Assembly (NCBI GenBank): GCA_002304835.1
Contig: DBPK01000002.1
Coordinates: 1-64,000, forward strand
DNA length: 64,000 nucleotides
Reading direction: 5' to 3'
Source of the DNA: Firmicutes bacterium UBA1422
Lineage (GTDB): Bacteria; Bacillota; Clostridia; Peptostreptococcales; Anaerovoracaceae
Below, in pieces: positions 25,725 through 34,559 of the stretch (within the stretch, counting starts at the first letter, position 1; each line of letters starts with the position of its first letter). A program made the position numbers and the translations under genes. The notes under the pieces were generated by a model. It did not search any database. It had not been told where the DNA came from and saw only the letters and a program-made list of their open reading frames with translations.

Positions 25725-26485
25725 TTCTTATCACCACCCGCAGCGAGACCCGTAAGAGTATCTGATATCTTCTGATACATATCCCTGTTTGTCATATTGC
25801 CTTTGTATATCTGATGGAACACTTCCCCGTCCTTTATGAAAAGAACTCTGCCTGCATTGCTTGCTGCCTTTAAGGAATGGGTGACCATCAGCACAGTCTG
25901 CCCTTCTTTGTTTATGTCGGACAATATCTCAAGTATGCCCTCTGCCGACCTGGAGTCAAGGGCCCCGGTGGGCTCATCCGCCAGAATTATCTTGGGAGCC
26001 GTTATCAGTGCCCTTGCGGCTGCCGTGCGCTGTTTTTGACCTCCCGATATTTCATATGGAAATTTTGTAAGGATATCATCTATTGCCAGTTTTTCTGCCA
26101 AAGGTCTGATGTATTTTTCCATTTCATCGTATTTCCTTCCTTCAAGGACCAGAGGAAGAAGTATGTTGTCCTTTACGGAGAAATTATCAAGCAGATTGAA
26201 ATCCTGAAAAATAAAACCCAGATTTTCTCTTCTAAAGGCCGATATCCTTTTTTCGCTTATTGAAACGATATTCTCTCCGGATAGCTTGACTTCTCCGCTG
26301 GTTGGTTTGTCCAAAGAAGCGATTATATTAAGAAGCGTAGTTTTGCCCGAACCCGATTCTCCCATTATCGCCACAAATTCGCCTTTTTCTACAGAGAAGG
26401 ATACATTTGAAAGAGCCCGGACCTGGTTGCCCCCGAATCTTGTCGTATATATCTTCTTTAGATTGTTTACTTCCAAAAAATTCAT
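25721..26485 (-). CDS. BceA-like ABC transporter ATP-binding protein
   Basis: A 254-residue ABC ATPase with Walker A GESGSGKTT (about residue 42), the Q-loop, signature SGGQKQR and Walker B ILADEPTGALD. It energises the downstream permease. The start at 26485 follows AAGGAGGG; an upstream in-frame ATG lacks a site. A BceR-type operator lies 125 bases upstream, between the kinase and this gene, so expression should be induced separately from the two-component genes. Confidence 0.9.
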   Translation of the reverse strand: MNFLEVNNLKKIYTTRFGGNQVRALSNVSFSVEKGEFVAIMGESGSGKTTLLNIIASLDKPTSGEVKLSGENIVSISEKRISAFRRENLGFIFQDFNLLDNFSVKDNILLPLVLEGRKYDEMEKYIRPLAEKLAIDDILTKFPYEISGGQKQRTAAARALITAPKIILADEPTGALDSRSAEGILEILSDINKEGQTVLMVTHSLKAASNAGRVLFIKDGEVFHQIYKGNMTNRDMYQKISDTLTGLAAGGDKK

Positions 26486-26609
26486 TTTGCCCTCCTTGGA
26501 TATCATGTTTCCGATGATCATTCATAACAAATCCGATCACCCCTCTTTATCATGATAATAAAAAAGAAAATGCGCTGCCATCTATCCGGCTTACATTCTC
26601 TTTTGCAGT

Positions 26610-26625
26610 CTTACATTTATGTAAG
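26610..26625. promoter_or_regulatory. BceR-type operator upstream of bceAB
   Basis: CTTACATTTATGTAAG is a 16-base inverted repeat containing TTACA-TTTA-TGTAA. This fits the inverted repeat TNACA-N4-TGTAA reported for BceR-like regulators of Bacillus. A further half-site CTTACATT lies at about 26590. No T run follows, so it is not a terminator of the kinase gene. Confidence 0.7.
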
Positions 26626-26631
26626 TAATCA

Positions 26632-27663
26632 TCATGCCATATCTGTTATCTGTTTTTTCTTATCGAATATTATTTTGACTTTTGTGCCCTGTCCCTGTTC
26701 AGATAATATCTTGATTTGGTGGCAAAGCCTGTCCAGGATTTTTTTGCAAAGGTAAAGCCCTATACCCGTAGACTTTTTGTCTTCTCTGCCATTGAATCCG
26801 GTAAAGCCTTTTTCACAGACCCTGGGAAGGTCTTCTTTTTGTATCCCGATCCCCGTATCTTCGACTACCAGTGTATACTCACCTTCCATATATATGGATA
26901 TCCGGCCTTTTTGAGTATACTTGAGAGCATTTGAGATTATCTGCTCCAAAACAAAACCCAGCCATTTTTCGTCTGTCAGCACTTTTTTTTCAAGGGTCTT
27001 CATATCAAGACTGATCCTTTTGTATATGAAGGATCTTGAATACTTCATGACCACCTGTTTAACGATCTGATCAAGGGAGTATCTTGCCAGAACCATATCT
27101 CCCGCCATATTTTCCGAACGAAGATAATGAAGCACCATTTCCACATAATTTTCTATACTGAAAAGCTGATCCGCTAGCCGGTGTTCTTTTTTCGTTTCTT
27201 TTGCGTTCAGAGCTTTTTGTGCCGCATCCGCCTCTGCCTCGAGCATAAGTCGCATCGCAGCGATGGGTGTCTTTATCTGATGTGCCCACATAGTATAATA
27301 GTCCACCATATCCGTATATGCTTTATCATTTTCTGAAACCAGTTTTCTCCTGTCTTCACATAATATATCGATCATCTGCTGATATTTTTTTTCACTGGCA
27401 TCTGAGGGATTTGGAAAATCACACTGAGCCGTCAGGATCATTGACTTTATTCTCTCCAGTTCTTTTTGCTTTCTGAAGTATGCAAAAAATCTTGCTCCTC
27501 CGATCAATATCAGCACCACCAGTGCCAAGAGCGAAGCATATATGACCGGTTCTCCCGGTATGGAATAAAGATAGGATATCAATACAAAAATAGCTGCTGT
27601 AATTGCTGCCGCCACCAACACAGCTCTGTGCCTTTTTATATATGAAATCAAGATCTCTCCCAT
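26632..27663 (-). CDS. BceS-like intramembrane-sensing histidine kinase
   Basis: A 343-residue histidine kinase with two N-terminal membrane helices (about 13-32 and 36-58) and almost no extracellular loop, the hallmark of BceS-type kinases that read the state of their ABC transporter. The phospho-acceptor H-box is HQIKTPIAAMRL (about residue 132). The ATPase domain has NALKYTQKG (N box), VEDTGIGI (G1) and GIGLYLCKK (G2). It directly abuts the response regulator gene upstream. No separate sensor domain is present. Confidence 0.9.
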   Translation of the reverse strand: MGEILISYIKRHRAVLVAAAITAAIFVLISYLYSIPGEPVIYASLLALVVLILIGGARFFAYFRKQKELERIKSMILTAQCDFPNPSDASEKKYQQMIDILCEDRRKLVSENDKAYTDMVDYYTMWAHQIKTPIAAMRLMLEAEADAAQKALNAKETKKEHRLADQLFSIENYVEMVLHYLRSENMAGDMVLARYSLDQIVKQVVMKYSRSFIYKRISLDMKTLEKKVLTDEKWLGFVLEQIISNALKYTQKGRISIYMEGEYTLVVEDTGIGIQKEDLPRVCEKGFTGFNGREDKKSTGIGLYLCKKILDRLCHQIKILSEQGQGTKVKIIFDKKKQITDMA

Positions 27664-28335
27664 TTATTCCACCATATATCCTATGCCTTTTTTTGTGGTT
27701 ATGAAGTGGCAAAGTCCGGCACTTTCAAGTTTGCGGCGAAGCCTTGTTATATTGACAGTAAGGGTGTTATCATCTATGAAACTCTCACTTTCCCATAGCT
27801 TTTCCATTATTTTTTCTCTGGTCACAACACTGCCTTTGTTTTCCATGAGCAACTGCATGATCCGAAAATCGTTTCTTGTAAGATCGATTTTTTCTCCGCT
27901 GTAAGTCAAGGCAGTATTGGCCATGTCCAAAACCGCACCTTTGTGTTCTATTATATTCATCTGCCCCTGCATGGAATAGGTGCGGCGTATGATCGCCTGG
28001 ACCTTTGCTGTGAGTACTTCAAGGCTGAAAGGCTTTGCGATGAAATCATCTCCGCCCATATTCATGGCCATAACTATATTCATATTATCCGAGGCGGAGG
28101 AAATAAAAATTATTGGCACGGCAGAAATAGCCCTTATTTCTTCACACCAGTGATAACCGTTGAAAAAAGGAAGCTTTATATCCATCAGAACCAGATGCGG
28201 ATCATCCCGGATAAAATCTTCCTTTACAGTTTTGAAGTCTGTGACACAGTAAACATCATAATCCCACTGCGTGAGATGCTGTTTCATGCTTTCAGCTATT
28301 GATTTATCATCTTCAACTATGAATATCTTGTACAT
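27664..28335 (-). CDS. BceR-like OmpR-family response regulator
   Basis: A 223-residue response regulator with an N-terminal receiver (acidic pocket EDD near 8-10, phospho-acceptor D52 in LVLMDIKLPF, conserved lysine in AKPFS) and a C-terminal winged-helix domain (LTRNDFRIMQLL to ITTKKGIGYMVE). With the adjacent kinase it should bind the inverted repeat at 26610-26625 and switch on the transporter genes. It is the first gene of the module; the phosphatase gene upstream is 53 bases away and probably independent. Confidence 0.9.
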   Translation of the reverse strand: MYKIFIVEDDKSIAESMKQHLTQWDYDVYCVTDFKTVKEDFIRDDPHLVLMDIKLPFFNGYHWCEEIRAISAVPIIFISSASDNMNIVMAMNMGGDDFIAKPFSLEVLTAKVQAIIRRTYSMQGQMNIIEHKGAVLDMANTALTYSGEKIDLTRNDFRIMQLLMENKGSVVTREKIMEKLWESESFIDDNTLTVNITRLRRKLESAGLCHFITTKKGIGYMVE

Positions 28336-28387
28336 AAGTCTATTATATCATGCATCCTTATTTTTTCCATACTGGGAGATACAAAGT

Positions 28388-28975
28388 TTATATCCTTTCC
28401 CAATTCACCGCTTCTTCCTCTTTGAGTTTTATAACAAAACCCCTGCCCGGCTCCGGGATCCATGAAAACAGGTTCATTTGGGGATCCGGGAAACAGTTCA
28501 TCATTATGACAGAGATCACGCCGCCGTGGCATACCGCCATGCCTTCCTCATCGAAGGCGATCAGCATTTTCTCATATCCTTTCATGACCCTTCTCTCGAA
28601 AGCGATCAGATCTTCCCCGCCGGGAAACCCCGTCCTTTCACTGCCGGATGCGAACCAATCGGAGTATTCTGCGGTCTCCATGAGCTCTTCATGGGATCTC
28701 ATTTCATAATCTCCGAAATCCAGTTCCTTAAGTTCCTCTATTATGATGTGCTTGGTATCGCCATATATGACAGAAAGGGATTCTTCTGTCCTTTGCATGC
28801 CCGATGTAAAAACGGAATCGGGAGCGGACCTGGGATATATGCCTTTCTCGTAAAACTCTTTGAGTTTTGTTATCCCTTCAGGTGCCAGGGAAACATCGGT
28901 CCTGCCGTAATAATACTTGTTTATGTTTCCTTCTGTTATTCCGTGTCTTATCAGATACAGTTTTCGTTCTTTCAT
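28388..28975 (-). CDS. Histidine phosphatase family protein
   Basis: A 195-residue histidine phosphatase (phosphoglycerate mutase-like clan 1) with the catalytic LIRHGITEGN motif at residues 8-17 and the second histidine in AVCHGGVIS near residue 152. Known family roles include phosphoglycerate mutase, cobalamin-precursor phosphatase (CobC) and sugar-phosphate hydrolysis. The length and the ALPHA-domain pattern resemble CobC/GpmB-type phosphatases, but no cobalamin genes are nearby. Substrate unassigned. Confidence 0.82.
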   Translation of the reverse strand: MKERKLYLIRHGITEGNINKYYYGRTDVSLAPEGITKLKEFYEKGIYPRSAPDSVFTSGMQRTEESLSVIYGDTKHIIIEELKELDFGDYEMRSHEELMETAEYSDWFASGSERTGFPGGEDLIAFERRVMKGYEKMLIAFDEEGMAVCHGGVISVIMMNCFPDPQMNLFSWIPEPGRGFVIKLKEEEAVNWERI

Positions 28976-29004
28976 TGCCGGTTCCTTTTTGATAAAAATA
29001 CAAC

Positions 29005-29033
29005 GGGTGCCGTAACAAACCGAAACGGCACCC
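29005..29033 (-). terminator. Hairpin after the APC permease gene
   Basis: Nine-base perfect stem GGGTGCCGT / ACGGCACCC with an 11-base loop, about 48 bases after the permease stop. The T run on the minus side is broken (GTTGTATTTTTA), so termination is likely but not ideal. Confidence 0.6.
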
Positions 29034-29080
29034 TTACAATATGGATACTGTCATTCTGCCGGTGCATTCACGGCATCACC

Positions 29081-30439
29081 TCAGTCGGATATTTCCTTTT
29101 TCTTCTGCAATGCAGCTCCCCATATCATTACCACGGCAAATATTATCAGATAATACACAACAGCCATCCTGTGGGAGAAACATGCTGCTACTATCATGAA
29201 AAGGCTTCCGCATAATGCCAAAGTCGGCGCAACGAATCTCTTGAATGCGGGAAAATCCTTTTCCTTTTTCATCATCATGATGAATATGGGTATATAAAGA
29301 GCGTATATGGTAACTATGGGCAGTTCAGATGTGTCGAAACAGAAAGGCCCGAACCATGGTGCCGTAAGGTTTGCTCCGTAGAAGTAAAGCAGCCAGAAAC
29401 CGCAAAGCATAACTCCTGCTATAGAAGCATTGGTGGGCATGTTAGTACTTTTGTCCACCTGAGTGAAGATCTCCGGTCTGGGTCCTCTTTTTCTTACTGC
29501 TATGGAATAAAGCCCTCTGGTGCATCCCAGCATCAGACCGTTCAATGTACCAAGGCAGGATATAACTATAAGTACGAATATCAAAGTTCCTGCAACACTG
29601 CTGAATATGGTCTCAAAGGCCATCTTTGCTGCGGCTTCGCCTCCGGCCATCATAGTTTCATTGGAAACTGCCCCTGCAAGGCCTATATAATACGTGATAT
29701 ATATAATGACGATAAGTATGGTGCCTCCCAGCAAGGCCCTTGGAAGATTCTTCTTTGCATCTCTAAGTTCCGCATTTATACTGGTGGCGATTATCCATCC
29801 TTCATATGCGAATGCTGTGGCAACTACAGCAGTGAAAAGTGCGGAAGATACGCTGTCAGTCTCCTGTACTACCGTTGTGAAATTCTCAACAGTCATTCCG
29901 GATGACAGACCGTATATGGTGCCGCCCACCGCCATGAGGAGCAGCGGAACGAGTTTGATGGCAGTTGTGGTCACCTGGAATTTCCCGGCGATCACCGGCG
30001 ACAGAGCATTTATACCATAGCTCATTATCAGATAAAAGCCTGCTATGGTCATGCACTGAGGCCCTACTATGTCCCATCCCAAAAGTACACATGTGTATCT
30101 GGCGGATATCCATGCCAGCACTGATGTCAATGTGGGATAATAGATTATTGCCATGAACCATCCAACATAATAGCCGTATTTTTCACCCAGTGATGCCTCG
30201 GCATAATCGACTATTCCGTTGACTTTTTCGTATTTGGTGGCCATCACTGCAAATGTGTAGGCACATGCCACCATTATTATGCCTCCCAGGACCCATGCAA
30301 GTATCCCCAGCGGCAGATCGCCTCCGGTGCACGCAAGGATCTTTTCTGCTTTGAAAAACACACCACTGCCTATAACTATCCCCATAACCATGGCGATGGC
30401 TGTGATCAGTCCGTATTTTTTCTTTAAATCAGTCCCCAT
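29081..30439 (-). CDS. APC-superfamily amino acid permease
   Basis: A 452-residue integral membrane protein with about twelve helices. The N-terminal APC signature GIVIGSGVFFKAEKIL (residues 20-35) is typical of the L-type (LAT/SteT-like) amino acid exchangers. In a fermenting anaerobe it may take up an amino acid substrate or export a product; lysine is possible but not shown. The gene stands alone and ends at a 9-bp hairpin. The divergent neighbour encodes an exported-looking amidotransferase-type hydrolase. Confidence 0.88.
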   Translation of the reverse strand: MGTDLKKKYGLITAIAMVMGIVIGSGVFFKAEKILACTGGDLPLGILAWVLGGIIMVACAYTFAVMATKYEKVNGIVDYAEASLGEKYGYYVGWFMAIIYYPTLTSVLAWISARYTCVLLGWDIVGPQCMTIAGFYLIMSYGINALSPVIAGKFQVTTTAIKLVPLLLMAVGGTIYGLSSGMTVENFTTVVQETDSVSSALFTAVVATAFAYEGWIIATSINAELRDAKKNLPRALLGGTILIVIIYITYYIGLAGAVSNETMMAGGEAAAKMAFETIFSSVAGTLIFVLIVISCLGTLNGLMLGCTRGLYSIAVRKRGPRPEIFTQVDKSTNMPTNASIAGVMLCGFWLLYFYGANLTAPWFGPFCFDTSELPIVTIYALYIPIFIMMMKKEKDFPAFKRFVAPTLALCGSLFMIVAACFSHRMAVVYYLIIFAVVMIWGAALQKKKEISD

Positions 30440-30653
30440 TTTTATTAACCTTCTTTCTAAAAATTATTATTTCCCCGACAGTTTATCATTTTTATTTGTT
30501 GTTTTCAACGAATTTCTTAAATATACCATTTTTGTACATTTTTTATTATGCCGTAAAAATATCTCCCGGTTGTGTTATTATATTAGTATCATTATACCTA
30601 TCACTTTACATATGGCTTTTTAACAACAATTATTTTTTGGAGGTGTTGATGAT

Positions 30654-31481
30654 ATGAAGAAAGCTGTTTCAAAATTTAGCGTTCTTGCGTTTTCTATGGT
30701 GCTGGTGACCGTCCTTTGTTTCGGATGCGGCGATAATGAAGAAGCCGATGTCCAGGAAACGGAAAAGGCCGAAATAGGCATCTCCTTTATGGAAGACACT
30801 GAATCAGGAGAATACTCAGAGGATCTGCAGGTATATATCGATGCAATAGAAAAATCCGATGCAGAACCTGTTCTGCTTCCTCTTATCGAGAATGAAGAAG
30901 ATGCAGAAGAAGCCCTTGATGATGTGGATGCCCTGGTATTAACGGGAGGAGAAGATATCGACCCCTCATACTATGATGAAGAACCGGATGAAAACCTTGA
31001 GGATGTCAATGAAGAAAGAGACAAATCCGACTTTTTGCTGCTTGATGAAGCTCTTGATGAAGATCTCCCCGTTCTGGCCACCTGCCGCGGAATGCAGGTA
31101 CTCAATGTTTCTTGCGGAGGCAGTCTTTATCAGGATATACCCACCCAGTACGATACGGACATACTTCACAGATCAAAAGATCAGGTGGAGTTTGAATGGC
31201 ATAACATAAATATCGAAAGAGGTTCCCTGCTGGCGGGAATTATGAGTGACGGAGATCTGAAAGTCAACTCATGGCATCATCAGGGAGTCAAGGATCTGGG
31301 CCAAGGTCTTAAGGTAGTTGCCGTGGCCGATGACGGTATGATAGAAGCCATCGAAAAAGAAGATGAAACCTTCGTCCTGGGAGTCCAGTTCCATCCGGAA
31401 TGGCATATAGATTACGGCGATAAAGAATTTCTGGCGTTTTTCGAGATCCTGGCAGATCAAGCGGAGAACGGAGACGACTGA
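30654..31481 (+). CDS. Lipoprotein-like class I glutamine amidotransferase (peptidase C26) hydrolase
   Basis: A 275-residue protein. A signal peptide with KKAVSKF and a hydrophobic core ends in the cysteine-containing CFGCGDN (about residues 21-27), which resembles a lipoprotein cleavage site. The mature part is a gamma-glutamyl-gamma-aminobutyrate hydrolase (PuuD-like, peptidase C26) domain: ALVLTGGEDIDPSYY, nucleophile cysteine in ATCRGMQVLN and QFHPEW near the end. Members cleave gamma-glutamyl amide bonds and are normally cytoplasmic, so the export signal is unusual. An acidic stretch follows the cysteine. GGAGGTG precedes ATG. Confidence 0.82.
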   Translation: MKKAVSKFSVLAFSMVLVTVLCFGCGDNEEADVQETEKAEIGISFMEDTESGEYSEDLQVYIDAIEKSDAEPVLLPLIENEEDAEEALDDVDALVLTGGEDIDPSYYDEEPDENLEDVNEERDKSDFLLLDEALDEDLPVLATCRGMQVLNVSCGGSLYQDIPTQYDTDILHRSKDQVEFEWHNINIERGSLLAGIMSDGDLKVNSWHHQGVKDLGQGLKVVAVADDGMIEAIEKEDETFVLGVQFHPEWHIDYGDKEFLAFFEILADQAENGDD

Positions 31482-31496
31482 GGATTTTGTAAATAT

Positions 31497-32117
31497 CTAC
31501 CTGTCGAAAAATGCCACTTGACCTGTTTCAAGGCTGTATTTTGCCTTGACAACAGCAAGATTTCCTTTTTTGACAAGACCGGCGATGATGGGACTTTTTT
31601 GCAGTTTATCTGCCGAATGTTCTATGTTTAGATCTTCAGATCTTTTTATGAACTCCTCACGGGTGATATCAGCACCTGCTTTTGCACAGGCATTTTCGCA
31701 GATCTCCTTAAGCATGGCAGAAAGGGGATCGTTGCCGGGCAGCTCTTCCCCCGAAAGAAAAATATCAACGGCCGAACTGACTGCTCCGCATTTGTCATGT
31801 CCCAGTACAACAACTACAGGAACGCAAAGGTGCTCGGCGGCATACTCTATACTGCCTATATCACAGTCGCCTGCCAGATTACCCGCATTCCTGACTACAA
31901 AAATGTCTCCCAGCCCCGAATTAAAAATGTGTTCGGGAGGAGTCCTTGAGTCAGAGCAGGTGAGAACCGCAGCATAAGGGGACTGACCGTTTTCGGCGAG
32001 ATCTTTTCTTCTTTGGAAGGAAATGTCCCCCGGAGCCTCAAGCCCCTTTACAAATCGTTCATTGCCTTTTATCAGAAGATCAAGTGCTTGTGAAATGCCG
32101 AATTTATTATTTGTCAT
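31497..32117 (-). CDS. Beta-class carbonic anhydrase
   Basis: A 206-residue zinc enzyme for hydration of carbon dioxide. The zinc cysteine with its Asp/Arg partner is in LTCSDSRTPPE (about residue 53), and the second pair is GHDKCGAV (H and C about residues 104 and 107). A short N-terminal helix precedes the fold as usual. It is convergent with the hydrolase gene upstream, with 15 bases between their stops, and has no partner transporter here. Confidence 0.92.
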   Translation of the reverse strand: MTNNKFGISQALDLLIKGNERFVKGLEAPGDISFQRRKDLAENGQSPYAAVLTCSDSRTPPEHIFNSGLGDIFVVRNAGNLAGDCDIGSIEYAAEHLCVPVVVVLGHDKCGAVSSAVDIFLSGEELPGNDPLSAMLKEICENACAKAGADITREEFIKRSEDLNIEHSADKLQKSPIIAGLVKKGNLAVVKAKYSLETGQVAFFDR

Positions 32118-32183
32118 GACAGTGTTTTCCTTTCTGTTATTTGGGTATGATTATATCATAAAACTTGATGGAGGATTAAGATC

Positions 32184-32273
32184 ATGAAAAAATTTATAAT
32201 TTTGACCATTGCTGCGATCCTTCTTGTAATGACCTTCACTGCATGCAGCGACGATGCCCCGCGGCCCGGCTGA
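32184..32273 (+). CDS. Very short lipoprotein ORF (29 residues)
   Basis: A 29-residue frame, with GGAGG ten bases before ATG. It consists of a lipoprotein signal peptide (MKKFIILTIAAILLV then a lipobox ending FTAC) and only SDDAPRPG after the lipid-modified cysteine. It is either a lipopeptide or the surviving front of a lipoprotein gene cut by a deletion just after the GC-rich CCCCGCGGCCCGGC. The clear start signals favour expression. A terminator lies about 75 bases downstream. Confidence 0.5.
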   Translation: MKKFIILTIAAILLVMTFTACSDDAPRPG

Positions 32274-32345
32274 GGAGACTCCGTTAAGTGTGCGTCGGTG
32301 GCGTACGTTGAAAAAAGCTGAAAATGAATGGCCGAAATCAATAAA

Positions 32346-32375
32346 AAGAGAAATGACATCCGTCATTTCTCTTTT
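32346..32375. terminator. Bidirectional terminator
   Basis: Stem AGAGAAATGAC / GTCATTTCTCT with loop ATCC, flanked by AAAA on the left and TTTTT on the right. It separates the short lipoprotein frame (plus) from the convergent methyltransferase gene (minus) and can end both. Confidence 0.88.
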
Positions 32376-32399
32376 TGCATATTGGATCTTTAAAAAACT

Positions 32400-33110
32400 C
32401 TACTGTCTTTTTAGTATCATGCCGATAAAATTCATGTACCTGCCGCCGCCGGCTTCCATGGCTGCCCTGTCTTCTACAGCATATTCATTGTCACAGGCAA
32501 GCCAGTCGGCCCATGCTTCTTCATTACTCTCCATTTCATGTATGGAAAGTATATCAACACCTTCTGTTTTTCTTATCAGCTTTTCCCAATAAAGGGCATC
32601 GTGTATGTAGTCCATCTGCTCGGGTGTCCATGAAAGGAGCAGTTCCTTTGGCAAGTTGTCGTGACAGTCCTTTTTCATTCCCGGGACAGAAATATATATG
32701 TACCCGCCCCTTTTCACATAGGGAAGAAGTTTCTGCCCCAGGTAATCCTTTTCTCTTCCGAAGTAATTATATGAATCCGTACTTATTACCGCATCAAAGA
32801 AATCTTTTGCATAGGGAAGATCATTGGCATCGGCATGTATGGGTATTATCTTATCCGTGTCAAGCCCGGTGCTTCTGAAAAACTCCATGTTATCCGTGGG
32901 ATCAGACCAGAGATCCGTGGCGAATACCCGAAATCCGTATTCCTTTACCAGGAAAACCGATGTAAGGCCCTGACCACTGCCCAGATCCATTACCGTGGCT
33001 CCCTTGGGTATATTATGTCCTTCCAGAAGTTCCTCCTGGAGTTTTATGGGATTTGGTCCCATCATCTTATCCATATATTTGTCATATTTATGTGCCAGTT
33101 TATATTTCAT
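32400..33110 (-). CDS. Class I SAM-dependent methyltransferase
   Basis: A 236-residue cytoplasmic methyltransferase. Motif I is VMDLGSGQG (about residues 40-48), the acidic residue after strand 2 is in FATDLW, and motif II is the DAVISTDSYNYF region. The N-terminal cap carries YDKYMDKMMGPNPIKLQEELL. Substrate unknown; it resembles small-molecule (ubiquinone/arsenite-like) methyltransferases in layout. The start at 33110 follows AAGGAAGGA; a longer in-frame start has no site. The 328-base gap to the rubrerythrin gene holds no other gene. Confidence 0.82.
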   Translation of the reverse strand: MKYKLAHKYDKYMDKMMGPNPIKLQEELLEGHNIPKGATVMDLGSGQGLTSVFLVKEYGFRVFATDLWSDPTDNMEFFRSTGLDTDKIIPIHADANDLPYAKDFFDAVISTDSYNYFGREKDYLGQKLLPYVKRGGYIYISVPGMKKDCHDNLPKELLLSWTPEQMDYIHDALYWEKLIRKTEGVDILSIHEMESNEEAWADWLACDNEYAVEDRAAMEAGGGRYMNFIGMILKRQ

Positions 33111-33471
33111 TTCATTATCCTTCCTTTGTTTTCGATCTATCATAGGTTATTAAAGCTGTTTTAATTGATTTTGAGCACAAAAAATGTGCCTTGTTTTGTT
33201 CCGTAATAGCTCTACTTCTTTCAAAATAGTTTTCAAAAACCGCAAACCGGAAGCCAAAGGGGTCATATCACCTCTTTTGCTGTTTACGGTATTTGTTTGA
33301 TGCTATAGAACAATCTCCAAAAAGCACTTCCTTTTTTTCTGTTTTTTGTTTTTACGTTTGTTATTATACAACTCCTTTTTTTCATTGTCAATTTCTCCTT
33401 TGCCTGTTTAGAAAATCAGACATGAGGTATAAATAAACCATTGATTTTTAAATAATGGAGGTAAATATATT

Positions 33472-34014
33472 ATGAAATGGACATGTACGATATGCGGTTA
33501 TACCCATGAAGGAGACCAGGCTCCGTCAAACTGCCCCCAGTGCAAAGCAGGCGGAGAGAAATTCAAAAAAGTCGAAGAAGGTGAACGCAACTGGGTAACA
33601 GAACATGAAGTGGGCATTGCCAAGGGCGTGGACCCCATGATAATTGAAGGCCTTAAAGAAAACTTTATGGGCGAGTGCACGGAAGTGGGCATGTATCTGG
33701 CCATGGCAAGGGTGGCTCATAGAGAAGGATATCCGGAAGTGGGCATATACTGGGAAAAAGCAGCTTTTGAAGAAGCGGAGCACGCAGCAAAATTTGCTGA
33801 ACTTCTGGGCGAAGTTGTTACAGATTCCACAGAAAAAAATCTTCAGATGAGAGTGGATGCCGAATGCGGAGCATGCGCAGGCAAAATGGAACTTGCCAAG
33901 ATGGCAAAAGAAAAGAATCTTGATGCCATCCATGACACAGTGCACGAAATGGCCAAGGACGAAGCCAGACACGGTAAGGCTTTCGAAGGTCTGCTGAAGA
34001 GATACTTTGGCTAA
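33472..34014 (+). CDS. rbr: Reverse-type rubrerythrin
   Basis: A 180-residue peroxide-scavenging protein with an N-terminal rubredoxin domain ([13 protein letters not shown] and [10 protein letters not shown], four iron cysteines). A four-helix diiron domain follows, with repeated glutamate/histidine ligands ([31 protein letters not shown]). This domain order, reversed relative to classical rubrerythrin, is typical of clostridial revRbr, which reduce H2O2 with electrons from NADH via partner proteins. The last 18 codons form one end of a mobile element, so the C-terminal residues were probably replaced on insertion without loss of reading frame. Confidence 0.93.
   Translation: MKWTCTICGYTHEGDQAPSNCPQCKAGGEKFKKVEEGERNWVTEHEVGIAKGVDPMIIEGLKENFMGECTEVGMYLAMARVAHREGYPEVGIYWEKAAFEEAEHAAKFAELLGEVVTDSTEKNLQMRVDAECGACAGKMELAKMAKEKNLDAIHDTVHEMAKDEARHGKAFEGLLKRYFG
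33961..34014. other. Left attachment region (attL) within rbr
   Basis: This 54-base copy completes the rubrerythrin gene (last residue glycine). Compared with the right copy, all changes before the last sense codon are silent. Longest identical runs are AGACACGG (33967-33974) and TTCGAAGG (33982-33989), either of which could be the strand-exchange core. Confidence 0.75.
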
Positions 34015-34054
34015 ACCTTATAAATATTGGGATTTGAACGATTAGAGAGAATTT

Positions 34055-34090
34055 AGAGAGTAGTCTCGAAAGAGGTTACTCTCTTTTTAT
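34055..34090 (+). terminator. Terminator supplied by the element to rbr
   Basis: Stem AGAGAGTA / TACTCTCT with a 14-base loop and T5 lies 40 bases after the rbr stop, inside the element. It replaces the probable native terminator now left beyond the right end at 42162. Confidence 0.8.
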
Positions 34091-34122
34091 TTGTACCAAT
34101 ATAAGCTAAAATCAATATTAAA

Positions 34123-34210
34123 GTTGTCCTTTTGTTGTCCTTCCTTTCATCTTTTTAATAGAATTTTACCCCTATGTTGTCCTTCCAAAATGTTGTCCTA
34201 TGTTGTCCTT
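34123..34210. repeat. Five GTTGTCCT repeats near the left end
   Basis: GTTGTCCT(T/A) occurs at 34123, 34134, 34176, 34192 and 34202, and once more at the right end (41903). Clustering at both ends of an element with an integrase that has an N-terminal arm-binding domain suggests arm-type binding sites. The 469-base gap between the rbr terminator and the first element gene otherwise holds an extended -10-like TGTTATACT at about 34466 and no gene. Confidence 0.5.
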
Positions 34211-34231
34211 TGGGCATTATATAACTTTGAT

Positions 34232-34259
34232 TGTTCACGAAACAAGGTTTTAATGAACA
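34232..34259. repeat. TGTTCACGAAA inverted repeat, copy 1
   Basis: Half-sites TGTTCA and TGAACA are 16 bases apart. The same TGTTCACGAAA(A) arm recurs at 36625-36636 and 36711-36722. The three copies are confined to the element as far as I can see, which suggests binding sites for an element protein. Confidence 0.5.
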
Positions 34260-34559
34260 ACATTGCAACTTTTTAATAGCTTTATAACCAGAAGCAAACA
34301 AGAATAAAACCAGATCAATACAAGGTTATAACAACTTCTTAACATCTTTTAGACCTGCGGCAGCCGCTGCAGATAATGCGATCTTTTATAAGGTCGTATA
34401 TTTTTTTACAAAACTTTTTAAAAAACTTTAACCTGTGCCATTAAAACGACATGTTTCTTTATATCGGATGTTATACTTAAGTCACAAAAGAGGTCAGAAA
34501 ACAAAACAAAACCTCTTCAGAAAAAATTAAATCTTTTATAAACAGAAAGGAGTCAAAAA

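Noticed and set aside
28478..29215. Plus-strand open frame of 245 codons opposite the histidine phosphatase
   Set aside because: Antisense to the RHG-motif protein and a terminator hairpin; no domain.
32274..32345. Continuation of the short lipoprotein in another frame
   Set aside because: Frames after the stop are short and show no lipoprotein-like or domain-like sequence.
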